A DNA stretch of 64,000 nt from an uncultured Granulosicoccaceae bacterium (lineage in GTDB: Bacteria > Pseudomonadota > Gammaproteobacteria > Granulosicoccales > Granulosicoccaceae): assembly GCA_937958675.1 (NCBI GenBank), contig CALGND010000012.1, positions 19,319-83,318 on the forward strand. Reading direction: 5' to 3'. Shown here piece after piece: positions 41,212 through 51,438 of the stretch (positions are counted from its first letter, which is position 1; each line of letters starts with the position of its first letter). Below the pieces are notes generated by a model. That model was not told the DNA's origin. It saw only the letters and a list, made by a program, of their open reading frames with translations, and searched no databases. A program made the position numbers and the translations under genes.

Positions 41212-43323
41212 TCACAATCCTAATCCACGGCGTTGATTCTGGTTCCAGCCCTGAGTGACTCTGTCGAGTAAAATGGTCACTAGCACAATGCCGATTCCAG
41301 CAGCCAGTCCTTGTCCCATGTTGGCGCGATTCATTGCATCGAATACTTCTTTTCCTAGGCCCAGCCCACCAATAAGCGGCGTAATGGCTTGCATAGTTAG
41401 CGCAAAAACAACGGCCTGATTCATGCCCAGCATGATCGAAGGCGATGCCATCGGTAGTTTTACTTTGAGCAGAGTTTGCAGTGTTGATGATCCAAAAGAG
41501 TTGGCCACCTCATTTATTTCGATCGGCAACTCCTTTAACCCTAGTGTAGTTAATCGAATGACAGGGGGGATGGCATAAATAACGGTGGCAATGACCGCGG
41601 TGGTTTTGTTGCCACCAAAGAAAAAGAGCGCTGGGATGAGGTATACAAATGCCGGCATGGTTTGCATAGTATCTAGAATAGGTTTGACAATAGAATTAAC
41701 AGGGCGGGAGTACGCCGCGAGTACACCGATGGGTACGCCAATAAGCATACAAACAAGTACCGACACGATGGTGCCCGCGATGGTAAACATCGACACTTCC
41801 CACAAGTCGGTGGCACCTAGAAACACTAAAAACACAATGGTGATAATTGCGAATCTTCTATTGACGGATGCCCATACGATTAAGCCTAAAGCAGCCATGA
41901 CATACCACCACGGTAAGCCACTAAGGAATGAATCAAGCGGATCGAGCAAGTAGAGAAAGACAAATGCTCTAATGGCTTTGGTTATGCCTATAAAAGTAGG
42001 GTTTATAGTGAGCCAATTGATAGCGTAGTCAATGGGCTCTCTAAACGAGACTTCCAGAAAGCTAGGATAACTAGACATCCATTTAACTTCATTGCCAAAC
42101 CAATAGAGCAGCACTAGGATGATCGAGCCAATCAGTAGAAAAGGTCGCCCGCCCAGCCATTCTTCTGCTGATTTCGACACTAGGCATAGTGGTTTGGCGA
42201 ACAATTGCGTAAACAGGGACCCCAATGTCGCAAAGGCATTCCATATCGCGCCGATTGGCGTTTCAATCGCACGAGCCAATGAGTGGCCATCCCATTTTTG
42301 CGGTAGTAGATGAAATGGCTGCTTAGTGTGCTTTGATGTGGCGACGTTACCAGACACCCCAGTAATCGCATAACTGAGCCGATCAAACAGAATGGCCATA
42401 AATACAATGCATGTTCCACCTTCTGCAGCCCATCCAACTTTTAATCTGGTGAGCGCTTTCCATACTTGTTCCCCAAGCCCGCCGCCACCGATAAATACTG
42501 CGAGCACCGCGAGCCCCAGTGCCATCATAATCGTCTGATTGATACCCAACATAATGGATGGTTTGGCTTGAGGAAGCTTAACTTTGAGTAGCATTTGGAT
42601 TGGGTTTGAACCATAGCTTTGCGCCACTTCAATCAAATTTTTGGGCACTTGCCTTAAGCCTAGGTTGGTTAAACGAACGACGGGGGGCAGTGCGTAAATG
42701 ATGACGGCCATGGCAGCGGATGCGGCGCCGATACCAAAAAAGAAAATGGCAGGAATTAAATAAACGAACGCAGGCATGGTTTGCATGGTGTCCAGCACTG
42801 GGCGCATAAAACTGTCGAAGCGATCACTGCTGGCTGCAAAGATGCCAAGACCAATGCCTATCACGACAGAGAAAGCAACAGATACCAGCATAAGGCTTAG
42901 CGTAGACATGGCCTCGTACCACATGTCCACCATGCCCCAGAACATCACGCCAACTAAGGCTAATAACCCCAAACGCAAGCCGCCGTATGCTAACGCAGGT
43001 AACAAGAAGAGCATCAAGACAAACAGCCACGGTACCGACCACAATACTTCTTCAAGCCATTCCAGTGGAGTTTTAACGACTTCTGCTACGGCGCGTGTAT
43101 AGGTTTTGAAGTTAATCTCTAGCCATTTCTGTGTTTGATTGATCCAATCTTCAAACGGGAAAGCGTCAATAATAAATTGCGGAAAAGTGAACACATTGGC
43201 GGCGGCGGCATATACCGCTAAAGACGTCAACAAGCCGACGATGATCGCAGCGGGAACGGTGAGATTGTGACCACGGAACGATAGCCATTCTGGTGCGAAT
43301 GAGGCCGAGGTTGCGTTCGTCAT
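41212..43323 (-). CDS. proW: Betaine-type ABC transporter permease, duplicated double-length form
   Basis: A 703-residue inner-membrane protein containing two copies of the binding-protein-dependent permease domain (about 120-320 and 490-690). Both copies contain near-identical stretches: PVLDTMQTMPAFVYLIPAIFFFG in the first and PILDTMQTMPAFVYLIPALFFFG in the second, each followed by LPPVVRLTNLGLRQ or IPPVIRLTTLGLKE and KVKLPxAxPSIMLGxNQ. Usual ProW is ~350 residues and dimerises; this is a tandem fusion. It is upstream of proX in the same direction and divergent from the ATPase gene. Confidence 0.88.
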   Translation of the reverse strand: MTNATSASFAPEWLSFRGHNLTVPAAIIVGLLTSLAVYAAAANVFTFPQFIIDAFPFEDWINQTQKWLEINFKTYTRAVAEVVKTPLEWLEEVLWSVPWLFVLMLFLLPALAYGGLRLGLLALVGVMFWGMVDMWYEAMSTLSLMLVSVAFSVVIGIGLGIFAASSDRFDSFMRPVLDTMQTMPAFVYLIPAIFFFGIGAASAAMAVIIYALPPVVRLTNLGLRQVPKNLIEVAQSYGSNPIQMLLKVKLPQAKPSIMLGINQTIMMALGLAVLAVFIGGGGLGEQVWKALTRLKVGWAAEGGTCIVFMAILFDRLSYAITGVSGNVATSKHTKQPFHLLPQKWDGHSLARAIETPIGAIWNAFATLGSLFTQLFAKPLCLVSKSAEEWLGGRPFLLIGSIILVLLYWFGNEVKWMSSYPSFLEVSFREPIDYAINWLTINPTFIGITKAIRAFVFLYLLDPLDSFLSGLPWWYVMAALGLIVWASVNRRFAIITIVFLVFLGATDLWEVSMFTIAGTIVSVLVCMLIGVPIGVLAAYSRPVNSIVKPILDTMQTMPAFVYLIPALFFFGGNKTTAVIATVIYAIPPVIRLTTLGLKELPIEINEVANSFGSSTLQTLLKVKLPMASPSIMLGMNQAVVFALTMQAITPLIGGLGLGKEVFDAMNRANMGQGLAAGIGIVLVTILLDRVTQGWNQNQRRGLGL

Positions 43324-43531
43324 ACCGTGCTCATCAAGGCTGTAGATTAAGATGTGTGAAAGCCGATATTATCATCGTGATCGGCTGAGACAAAGTTGAT
43401 TGTCAGTATTTTTAGTTCTGTAGGCATTTTTGTCGATTTTGACTGGCAAATATCAATATGGGGTTGCATCTGTTGCATTCCTGTTGTTCTATAGCTTCCA
43501 ACGACACAAACGATAGCTGAGCGTGTACAAC

Positions 43532-44566
43532 ATGGCGACAGAGCCAAAAATCATCTGTAACAACATCTGGAAAGTATTTGGCCCTAACCCTGAGCGCACT
43601 TTGCGCGATATGGATCGATCTTTATCACGGGCAGAAATTCAGCAGCAGACGGGCCATGTTATTGGGGTTAAGGATGTCTCGTTTTCGGTTGACCCGGGAG
43701 AAACGTTTGTTGTTATGGGTTTATCTGGGTCTGGTAAATCAACCTTGGTGCGGTGCCTATCAAGGCTGATTGATCCCACAGAAGGGCAGGTTTTGATTGA
43801 TGGTCAAGACATCACATCTGTATCGCACAGCGAGCTTAAAGATTTACGCCGTAACAAATTGGCCATGGTTTTTCAGCATTTTGGTTTGTTCCCGCATCGC
43901 AAAGTGATCGACAACGTAGCCTATGGCTTGGAAGTACGAGGCGAAGGGCGAAAGCAGCGCTATGAAAAAGCAATGGAGATAATTGATCTGGTTGGCCTTG
44001 ATGGTTGGGCGGATCACTACCCGCGCGAACTCTCAGGTGGAATGCAACAACGCGTTGGCCTTGCGCGCGCAATGGCGGTGGAGCCTGAAATTTTATTGTT
44101 TGACGAGCCATTTTCTGCGCTTGATCCGCTTATTCGCCGTGAGATGCAAGACGAACTGCTTGACCTGCAAGCTCGGCTTAAAAAAACCATGGTGTTTATT
44201 ACACATGACTTTCTTGAAGCCATCAAAATGGGCGATCACATTATGATCATGCGCGATGGCGCTATTTCGCAATTGGGCACTCCAGAAGAAATCGTTGCAA
44301 ACCCTGCTGATAAGTATGTTGCAGATTTCACTGAAGATGTTCCTCGCTATAAAGTGCTGTCTGCAGGCAAGGTGATGCGGCCAGTCAGCCATCACAATCT
44401 TGAACCTGGCGAACCCAGTGTGTTGATGTCAGCAAAAATTGATGGTTTGATCGATCTGGTTGCGGATACCGACAAGCCCGTTGCTGTTGTGTGCGATGAG
44501 CAGGGAACTGTGCAAGGGGAGATTGATCGTTCAATCGTGATGAAGTCAATGAAGGGTAGTTTCTAG
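43532..44566 (+). CDS. proV: Betaine-type ABC transporter ATP-binding protein
   Basis: About 344 residues (ATG at 43532; a GTG at 43523 is the alternative). Walker [10 protein letters not shown], signature [15 protein letters not shown], Walker [13 protein letters not shown] and switch His in VFITHDF are intact. The N-terminal [17 protein letters not shown] matches ProV/OpuAA. The C-terminal region is short, with room for about one CBS domain, whereas ProV normally has two, which sense ionic strength. It energises the permease encoded divergently at 41212-43323. Confidence 0.9.
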   Translation: MATEPKIICNNIWKVFGPNPERTLRDMDRSLSRAEIQQQTGHVIGVKDVSFSVDPGETFVVMGLSGSGKSTLVRCLSRLIDPTEGQVLIDGQDITSVSHSELKDLRRNKLAMVFQHFGLFPHRKVIDNVAYGLEVRGEGRKQRYEKAMEIIDLVGLDGWADHYPRELSGGMQQRVGLARAMAVEPEILLFDEPFSALDPLIRREMQDELLDLQARLKKTMVFITHDFLEAIKMGDHIMIMRDGAISQLGTPEEIVANPADKYVADFTEDVPRYKVLSAGKVMRPVSHHNLEPGEPSVLMSAKIDGLIDLVADTDKPVAVVCDEQGTVQGEIDRSIVMKSMKGSF

Positions 44567-44641
44567 TTGTTGTCATTCCCCCCGGAGGGCACCTAGCCTT
44601 CGCAAGGATGGCCTCAAAAATTTCCTGATAAGGATTTATTC

Positions 44642-46078
44642 ATGCTGAGCTCAAAAGAATACCAATCAATGGATGCCGTTGGCTTGGCTGATTTGGCGAG
44701 GGCTGCAGAAATCAGTGCACCAGAATTGCTGGAATGTGCCCTTCGTGAGATAGACGCCATTAACCCACAACTCAATGCGGTAGTGATGCGCAACGACGAA
44801 CGATCGCGGTTGCAAGCTCAAGTAGTCGACACCTCATTACCTCTTGCGGGTGTTCCATTCTTAGCAAAGGATATCAACGTTGATATCAAACACTACCGCA
44901 CAACTCACGCTTGTCGGTTTTTTGCTGATAGTGAATTAAAGCAAGCTGATTCGACGTTGGTAAAACGCTGGCGTGAGGCGGGCCTTATTATCATCGGTCG
45001 CACAAACACTCCAGAATTTGCAACAGATTTTGGGTGTGAGCCCGAGCTGTATGGGCCCACTAAAAATCCATGGGATTTAAACTTAACACCTGGTGGCTCG
45101 AGTGGGGGAGCGGCGGCAGCGGTGGCTTCGGGCATAGTACCTATGGCGCATGCAACCGACTCCGGCGGTTCAATACGAGCACCTGCATCATGTTGTGGTG
45201 TATTTGGTTTCAAGCCTAGCGGTGGGCTAGTTGCCACCGGCTCACCATTAGGGCATTTAGTAGGTGGATTAAATAGTGATCATGTAGTGACTCGATCAGT
45301 CAGGGATTCTGCTGCAATGCTTGATGTCACTGCGGGTGCTGATGTTGGCAATCCTGCGGTGTATCCCCATTTAGCGCATTCCTATTTATCTACCTTAGAT
45401 AAACCGCTTGCACCACTGCGCATTGGCGTTACTCAATATTCCCCTACAGGTTTAACAGCCACAACAGAGATTTGTAACAAACTTAATGAGACCACTGTAC
45501 TGCTTGAATCACTTGGGCATGAAGTCATAGAATGGGAATGGCCAGACGATTCCGATCCATGTGATGTTGCCAGTGTGTTTTGGATGGCTGAACTCTCCGC
45601 CGTTATCGATCGGCACGCAAATGCAATAGGCCGTTTACCGACTGAAGATGATCTTGGTCCAGTCGTTTTTGCAGCTTGGAAAAACGCCAAAAATGTCAGT
45701 TCGGTTGATATGGTTAACGCTCGTATTAAGCTGCGCACACTCCAAAATGCAATGGCTGCAGCACTCGAAAATATCGATGTGCTATTAACGCCGGTTGTGT
45801 CGGAAGCGCCATTACCCACCGGCTTACTTACGCAACTCGTCAATCAAGATGCTGACGCTTGGATGGAGCGCGCTTGGCGCTTTGCACCGTATCTTGAAAT
45901 TTTTAATGTCACAGGGCAGCCTGCTATGTCGGTGCCGCTGCATGTAGATCAAGCCGGCTTGCCGGTTGGGATGCATTTTGTTGGATCGGTAGGGAACGAT
46001 GCAGGTTTGCTGCAATTGGCTCGACAACTCGAACAAGCCTCGCCGTGGAAATCACGCTTCCCGCCAGATCATGGCTAA
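44642..46078 (+). CDS. Amidase (amidase signature family)
   Basis: A 478-residue hydrolase with the Ser-cisSer-Lys triad: Lys 76 (PFLAKDINVD), cis-Ser in GGSSGGAAAA (151-160) and nucleophile Ser about 177 (DSGGSIRAP). The rest matches 6-aminohexanoate-cyclic-dimer hydrolase and related amidases. It cleaves an amide bond of an unknown substrate in the cytoplasm. It is 75 bp after proV and 23 bp before the metallo-hydrolase, suggesting a catabolic group fed by the transporter. Confidence 0.9.
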   Translation: MLSSKEYQSMDAVGLADLARAAEISAPELLECALREIDAINPQLNAVVMRNDERSRLQAQVVDTSLPLAGVPFLAKDINVDIKHYRTTHACRFFADSELKQADSTLVKRWREAGLIIIGRTNTPEFATDFGCEPELYGPTKNPWDLNLTPGGSSGGAAAAVASGIVPMAHATDSGGSIRAPASCCGVFGFKPSGGLVATGSPLGHLVGGLNSDHVVTRSVRDSAAMLDVTAGADVGNPAVYPHLAHSYLSTLDKPLAPLRIGVTQYSPTGLTATTEICNKLNETTVLLESLGHEVIEWEWPDDSDPCDVASVFWMAELSAVIDRHANAIGRLPTEDDLGPVVFAAWKNAKNVSSVDMVNARIKLRTLQNAMAAALENIDVLLTPVVSEAPLPTGLLTQLVNQDADAWMERAWRFAPYLEIFNVTGQPAMSVPLHVDQAGLPVGMHFVGSVGNDAGLLQLARQLEQASPWKSRFPPDHG

Positions 46079-46101
46079 ACTTTTATTCGAGGTGATTAGC
46101 T

Positions 46102-46914
46102 GTGGGTTATAAAAAATTTAAAGTAACAGACAAAATATCCCTAATTCAAGAAACTGGCGTTGCCAATTTTATGCGCTGCAATATCTGGCATGTCACTGGG
46201 CATGAGTATGATTTAGTTATCGATACCGGTATGGGGCTGGATTCATTAAAGCAATGGGTCATGCAACATACTGATCGGCCTATTAAAGCGATAGTGACCC
46301 ATTCTCATTTTGATCACTCTGGCTGCTTACACGAGTTTGATCACCGTTTAGGCCACGAAAAAGAAAGCCATATATTAGCAAGTCCAGACAATAGCTCCGT
46401 AGTCTACGCAGGCGATTGGTCGCAAATTGCTATTGTGGACCCTAAGCAACACCCAAGCTACTCGCCTGAAACCTACTCAATTACGCCTGCGCCATTAACC
46501 GCCCACTTAGATGAGGGCGATGTGATCGACCTAGGCGATGCGGCCTATCAAGTGCTGCACTTGCCAGGGCACTCTCCAGGGTCGATTGGTTTATTTGATG
46601 TAAAACGCAAGGTGCTGTTCTCGGGCGATGCTCTTTATGATGGCGAATTATTGGATTCTCTTTACCATTCTGATCAAGAAGTCTATTTACAAACCTTAGA
46701 GCGCATTGCATCACTTGGCGTAGAGGTGTTCCATGCAGGTCACTATGCTTCGTTTGGGGCAGCTCGTATGAGTGAATTGATTGATTCCTACAAGGCCGGC
46801 GGTAACAGCTTGGGTGATATCACGCAATGGTATACCGACAACCGAGATGCTATAGGCGACATGTTTGTTGATCAAGATTGGTCTCAATCGGTGGTCAAAC
46901 TCTCTGTCACTTAA
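46102..46914 (+). CDS. Metallo-beta-lactamase fold hydrolase
   Basis: A 270-residue protein from a GTG start. The metal motif THSHFDHSG (His 67, His 69, Asp 71, His 72), LPGHSPGSIGLF with the next His, and FSGDALYDG with the bridging Asp are complete for a two-metal site. Members act as thioesterases, lactonases, glyoxalases or phosphodiesterases. Neighbours (amidase, PhyH dioxygenase, PutA) suggest it hydrolyses a pathway intermediate, but the substrate is unknown. Confidence 0.88.
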   Translation: MGYKKFKVTDKISLIQETGVANFMRCNIWHVTGHEYDLVIDTGMGLDSLKQWVMQHTDRPIKAIVTHSHFDHSGCLHEFDHRLGHEKESHILASPDNSSVVYAGDWSQIAIVDPKQHPSYSPETYSITPAPLTAHLDEGDVIDLGDAAYQVLHLPGHSPGSIGLFDVKRKVLFSGDALYDGELLDSLYHSDQEVYLQTLERIASLGVEVFHAGHYASFGAARMSELIDSYKAGGNSLGDITQWYTDNRDAIGDMFVDQDWSQSVVKLSVT

Positions 46915-46987
46915 TAAGCTGCTATCCAAGAGTGCGATATTTCTTTATTATTCGTTTTTTGCGTCAATTTCGAACCAGTGAACCCCT

Positions 46988-47821
46988 ATGCCTAAGTTTT
47001 TAACGGCAAGTCAAATCAGCGAATATGAAGAGGCTGGTTTCCTAAGCCCAATCACCGTGATGTCCGAGCATGAGGCCGCACAGTACCGAACTCGCTTTGA
47101 AGAGGCCGAAGCGGCCTATCCTGATGATGTGCATGGTGAGAACCGGAACAACGCACACCTTGCGCTTACCTGCTTAGATGAGCTGGCTTTTCATCCGCTG
47201 ATATTAGATGTGGTAGAGGATCTTCTTGGCGCTGATTTTTCGCTGTGGGCCAGTGTGTTATTTATCAAAGAAGCTAAATCAAGTGGCTTTGTTAGTTGGC
47301 ATCAAGATGCCACTTATATGGGGATGAACAACAACACATTTTTGTCACCCTGGATTGCACTATCGCCCAGTAATTTAGAAACAGGGTGTATGAGTATGAT
47401 CCCGGGTAGTCATCATCAGCATATTGTGTCGCACGAAGATACCTACGGCGAAGATAATATCCTTACCCGTGGCCAGCGCGTTAATGATGTAGATGAATCG
47501 CAGGCGGTGCATTTGATACTCGAGCCAGGACAGATGTCGGTACATCATTGCGAGCTAATACACGGCTCGCAACCTAACAAGAGTGATCAACGTCGTATTG
47601 GCTTTGCATTGCAATCGTATGCCAGGCACGATGTAGTTCAAACCATTGGGCAAAACCAATGGCAGCATTGCAGAGGCAAGCAGCGTAACGATGCTGATCT
47701 ACGATTACTCAATCGGCCACGTTATGATATGGATCCAATCAGCGTGGCAGACCGCGAAGCGTCAAAAGCTAACTACGCTGATATTTTATATAATGGTGCT
47801 GCGCGGAGGCGAGCGTATTAA
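46988..47821 (+). CDS. Phytanoyl-CoA dioxygenase (PhyH) family Fe(II)/2-oxoglutarate oxygenase
   Basis: A 277-residue oxygenase. The iron triad is His 105 and Asp 107 (SWHQDATY) with His 192 (CELIHGSQPNKS), and Arg 202/203 (RRIGF) binds 2-oxoglutarate. The fold matches bacterial PhyH proteins, which hydroxylate small acids, amines or betaines (ectoine hydroxylase is a relative). Its stop is directly next to the end of the convergent putA gene. Substrate undetermined. Confidence 0.87.
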   Translation: MPKFLTASQISEYEEAGFLSPITVMSEHEAAQYRTRFEEAEAAYPDDVHGENRNNAHLALTCLDELAFHPLILDVVEDLLGADFSLWASVLFIKEAKSSGFVSWHQDATYMGMNNNTFLSPWIALSPSNLETGCMSMIPGSHHQHIVSHEDTYGEDNILTRGQRVNDVDESQAVHLILEPGQMSVHHCELIHGSQPNKSDQRRIGFALQSYARHDVVQTIGQNQWQHCRGKQRNDADLRLLNRPRYDMDPISVADREASKANYADILYNGAARRRAY

Positions 47822-47822
47822 G

Positions 47823-50800
47823 CTAGGTACCATCCGTACCGGCTAACAACGATGCATTGCCACCCGATGCAGTTGTATCAACACACACGTGGCGTTCTTT
47901 TACGCAACGATCAGCCATATCTCGTTCAGTTATAAGCGGTAGTAGTGGGCCATCTCGTTTTGCTAAGGCGACCCGGGCTTGCTGCAGATCTTTATTATTA
48001 CTCCATAGCGCAACAGCATCAATCCCTTCAAGCGTGGTTAGTGCATCCCGCTGCAGATGCCCCGGTATTGAATTTGGCCCTGCGGCATCAGGACAAACCA
48101 TTAACACCGAACACCCTTGGGCGGTTGCAATAGCAGCCTGTTTAGTGGCGTTTGCAACCGTTGGTCCTAGGCACAGGATAGTCCCGCGTGGATACAAGGA
48201 CAAACGATTAGATTCACCAGTGGGGCCGGGTAAGCTAATGGTTTGCAATGCAGCTTGCTCAGTTTGCGCTAGCCCATGGATCGCGTGCTGCACGTCGGCC
48301 ACTGTCGCCAGCGAATCAGTAATCGCCGGTGTGCCAGGCTGTTTTGGCTCACGTGTAAAGCGTTTTACATAATGTGGGCCACCTGCTTTAGGGCCAGTAC
48401 CTGATAAGCCTTCACCACCAAAAGGTTGTGAACCCACTATCGCACCGATCTGGTTGCGATTGATATAAAGGTTGCCAGTGTGAAGGCGTGAGGTGAGCAG
48501 CTCAACTCGATCGTCGATACGCGAATGCAAGCCAAAAGTGAGGCCGTAACCACTGTCGTTGATATCATCGATTATGTTGTTAAGCTCATCTGACTTAAAC
48601 GTTGCTAGATGAAGTACCGGGCCAAAAATTTCATCTTGCATATCCTTCATACCGGAAACCCCGATAACGGTAGGCGCCACGTGTAAACCTGAATCTGGCA
48701 TGGGTAGTTCTTTTAGTACGTTGCCTGATTGTCGCGCGGCACTGATATGCTTGAGAATACCGTGTTGTGCCGATTCATTGATGATTGGCCCAACGTCAGT
48801 GGTTAGCTGCCATGGATCGCCTACGTTCAGCTCATCCATAGCACCAAATAATTTGTCTTTAAATGGCTCTGCTATGTCTTCTTGAACATATAACAAGCGT
48901 AAGGCTGAACAACGCTGGCCTGCCGATTGGAATGCAGATGCCACTATGTCCTGGATTGCTTGTTCGGGTAGAGCAGTTGAATCAACGATCATGGCGTTGA
49001 TGCCTCCGGTCTCCGCAATAAGCGGTGAAGTTGGGCTAAGGTGCTCCGCCATATTGCGGTTAATTTTTAAAGCAGTATTGGTAGAGCCTGTAAAACAAAT
49101 CCCTTTAATAAGTGGGCTCGATGTTAACGCCTCACCCACAACAGATCCGCGACCGGGTAGTAGCTGTAGTACGGCTGGTGGTACACCAGCTTCATGTAGT
49201 AGTCGTACTGCTAAATACGAAATAATAGGAGTCGGGTCAGCAGGTTTTGCGATGACGCCGTTACCTGCTGCAAGGGCTGCTGATATTTGCCCTGTGAATA
49301 TAGCTAAGGGGAAGTTCCAGGGTGATATGCACGCAACTACGCCGCGCGCTTGTCGATCATCATCCACTTTTTGACAGGAGTAGTATCGTAAAAAATCCAC
49401 CGCCTCGCGTAGCTCTGCTACTGCATCCATTGCTGTTTTTCCAGCCTCTCGTGCCAAGATTGCAAATATCTCAGCTGAATGTTTTTCATATAGGTCAGCG
49501 GCTCTTTCTAGTATGGTCGAACGCTGAGTGGCGGTAGCGGTATCCCATGCAGTGGCCGCTTGTAACGCCGTATTAGTGTCTTCGGTTGTTGCCCCAATTA
49601 CGCTGCCGACAATATCGTTTGCGTTAGCAGGGTTAATGATTTCATTTTTAGACGTACTGGCAAAACCATTGGCAACTAGCGGTTCGACATGCCATTGTAT
49701 TGATGCGTACTCGTTACGATTTGACTCGATTTGATTCCATTCATCGATATTGTGTAAATCCCAACCGGCTGAATTGACGCGATTAGGAAAATATAATTGA
49801 GGCGGTTTGGCGATTGTGTTCTTAGCTATTTCCAAACTGGGCAGTACGGCTACGAATGGGTCTTCTGCCATGGCGCTAGCGGGAATAGACTCATCAACCA
49901 GCTGATTAACAAATGAAGAGTTGGCGCCATTTTCAAGTAGTCGCCTGACTAAGTAGGCCAATAAATCAGTATGGGCGCCAACGGGTGCGTAAATTCTGCA
50001 CTGAGTTTTCTCTTCTTCAAGCACTGCGCGATGCAATGCTTCGCCCATGCCGTGTAAACGCTGAAATTCAAATGGTTGATTATCAGATGCAAGCTCTAGC
50101 ACTGTGCTGATGGTGTGAGCATTGTGAGTGGCGAACTGTGGGTAGATACGATCTGGCATCGCGAGTAATTTTTCAGCGCATACCATATAGGAGGTATCGG
50201 TTGCGGCCTTGCTAGTGTAGACAGGGTAGTCGGGTAAGCCTTCCACTTGGGCGCGCTTAATCTCTGAATCCCAATAAGCACCTTTAACTAGGCGAACCAT
50301 TATTTTTCGATCATGTGTTTCAGCTAGTGCATGTAACCAATCGATCACCGCACTGGCGCGTTTTCCGTATGCCTGTACAACGATGCCAAATCCATCCCAG
50401 CCTGCCAATGTGGGGCTTGCCAGTACCGCTTCGATAACATTGAGGGATAGCTCTAAGCGCTCTGATTCTTCAGCATCGATATTGAGGCCCATGTTGGCAT
50501 CTTTTGCTAGTGCTGCTAATGCCAAGGTACTTTCTACCAATTCACTCATTACGCGCTCAGATTGTGCAAACTCGAAGCGCGGGTGTAGTGCTGATAGTTT
50601 TATTGAGATGCCAGGATTACTACGGATATCCTCCGATGTGGCGAGCGAGGCTAGCGTAGTGATTGAATCTTTATAGGCATTGAAAAAATGCATAGCATCG
50701 TCTGCGGTTAATGCTGCCTCGCCAAGCATGTCGTATGAGTAGGTGTAACCTTTGGCTTCCATTCCTTGAGCACGCTTAGTGGCATCCTCTATCGTCTCGC

Positions 50801-51320
50801 CCAACACAAATTGATTACCCATTTCTTTAATCGCGCGGGTAACGGCAACTCGGATAACGGGTTCACCTAAACGGCGTACAGCGCCACGTAGTACCGACGT
50901 TACTGCAGATGAATGTTCGTCATTGAGCACCTTGCCGGTGAGCATCAAGGCCCAAGTGGATGCATTGACAAGTGAGGAAGACGATTGTCCTAAGTGATCA
51001 CCCCAACTGGACGGGGCTATCTTGTCTTCAATCAACTGATCAATTGTGTCCGCATCAGGCACTCGTAGTAATGCTTCCGCTAAACACATCAGCGCAATCC
51101 CTTCATCAGAAGACAGGCCATATTCAGCAAGGAACTCTTCCATTAGTCCGGGCTGATCGTCTGCTCGGACAGATTCAACCAAGGCCTCCGCGCGCACTGA
51201 AATGTTAGATCGCTTGGTTTCAGTGATGTTAGCGCTTTCCAGTAGATCTGAGACCAAACCAGCTTCAGAAGCGCTGTGCAGGGATCTGATGTTGGCTCTC
51301 AGTGTGTCGAGATTTGGCAT
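47823..51320 (-). CDS. putA: Bifunctional proline dehydrogenase / glutamate-semialdehyde dehydrogenase
   Basis: A 1165-residue enzyme that oxidises proline to glutamate. An N-terminal helical arm precedes the proline dehydrogenase barrel (about 190-480; KLSALHPRFE, LNIDAEESERLELSL, VRLVKGAYWDSEIKRAQ, FATHNAHT, RLHGMG). The aldehyde dehydrogenase domain follows (about 570-1000), with GVVACISPWNFPLAIFTGQ, the Glu in IAETGGINAMIV and the catalytic Cys in SAGQRCSALR. No N-terminal ribbon-helix-helix domain is present, so it is not a self-regulating trifunctional PutA; control is left to the divergent Lrp-type gene. Confidence 0.94.
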   Translation of the reverse strand: MPNLDTLRANIRSLHSASEAGLVSDLLESANITETKRSNISVRAEALVESVRADDQPGLMEEFLAEYGLSSDEGIALMCLAEALLRVPDADTIDQLIEDKIAPSSWGDHLGQSSSSLVNASTWALMLTGKVLNDEHSSAVTSVLRGAVRRLGEPVIRVAVTRAIKEMGNQFVLGETIEDATKRAQGMEAKGYTYSYDMLGEAALTADDAMHFFNAYKDSITTLASLATSEDIRSNPGISIKLSALHPRFEFAQSERVMSELVESTLALAALAKDANMGLNIDAEESERLELSLNVIEAVLASPTLAGWDGFGIVVQAYGKRASAVIDWLHALAETHDRKIMVRLVKGAYWDSEIKRAQVEGLPDYPVYTSKAATDTSYMVCAEKLLAMPDRIYPQFATHNAHTISTVLELASDNQPFEFQRLHGMGEALHRAVLEEEKTQCRIYAPVGAHTDLLAYLVRRLLENGANSSFVNQLVDESIPASAMAEDPFVAVLPSLEIAKNTIAKPPQLYFPNRVNSAGWDLHNIDEWNQIESNRNEYASIQWHVEPLVANGFASTSKNEIINPANANDIVGSVIGATTEDTNTALQAATAWDTATATQRSTILERAADLYEKHSAEIFAILAREAGKTAMDAVAELREAVDFLRYYSCQKVDDDRQARGVVACISPWNFPLAIFTGQISAALAAGNGVIAKPADPTPIISYLAVRLLHEAGVPPAVLQLLPGRGSVVGEALTSSPLIKGICFTGSTNTALKINRNMAEHLSPTSPLIAETGGINAMIVDSTALPEQAIQDIVASAFQSAGQRCSALRLLYVQEDIAEPFKDKLFGAMDELNVGDPWQLTTDVGPIINESAQHGILKHISAARQSGNVLKELPMPDSGLHVAPTVIGVSGMKDMQDEIFGPVLHLATFKSDELNNIIDDINDSGYGLTFGLHSRIDDRVELLTSRLHTGNLYINRNQIGAIVGSQPFGGEGLSGTGPKAGGPHYVKRFTREPKQPGTPAITDSLATVADVQHAIHGLAQTEQAALQTISLPGPTGESNRLSLYPRGTILCLGPTVANATKQAAIATAQGCSVLMVCPDAAGPNSIPGHLQRDALTTLEGIDAVALWSNNKDLQQARVALAKRDGPLLPLITERDMADRCVKERHVCVDTTASGGNASLLAGTDGT

Positions 51321-51438
51321 GTTGTTGCTCCGTGAATAATATGTAGTGTTTTAGCACCAACTCGACAGTATTATGGCCTGTTTTGGTGCATTATTACAGG
51401 TAATGAGTCTGTAATTATCTAGATAATAAGGAATATAT

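Noticed and set aside
44574..44612. Intrinsic terminator after the betaine ATPase gene
   Set aside because: The GC-rich stretch resembles a degenerate REP unit; the arms pair poorly and there is no T-run.
45433..45843. 136-codon frame antisense to the amidase
   Set aside because: Ser/Thr-rich shadow of a conserved enzyme; no independent support.
47857..48372. 171-codon open frame on the plus strand inside putA
   Set aside because: It is antisense to the conserved C-terminal part of PutA, has low-complexity Ser/Arg/Cys composition and no recognisable domain.
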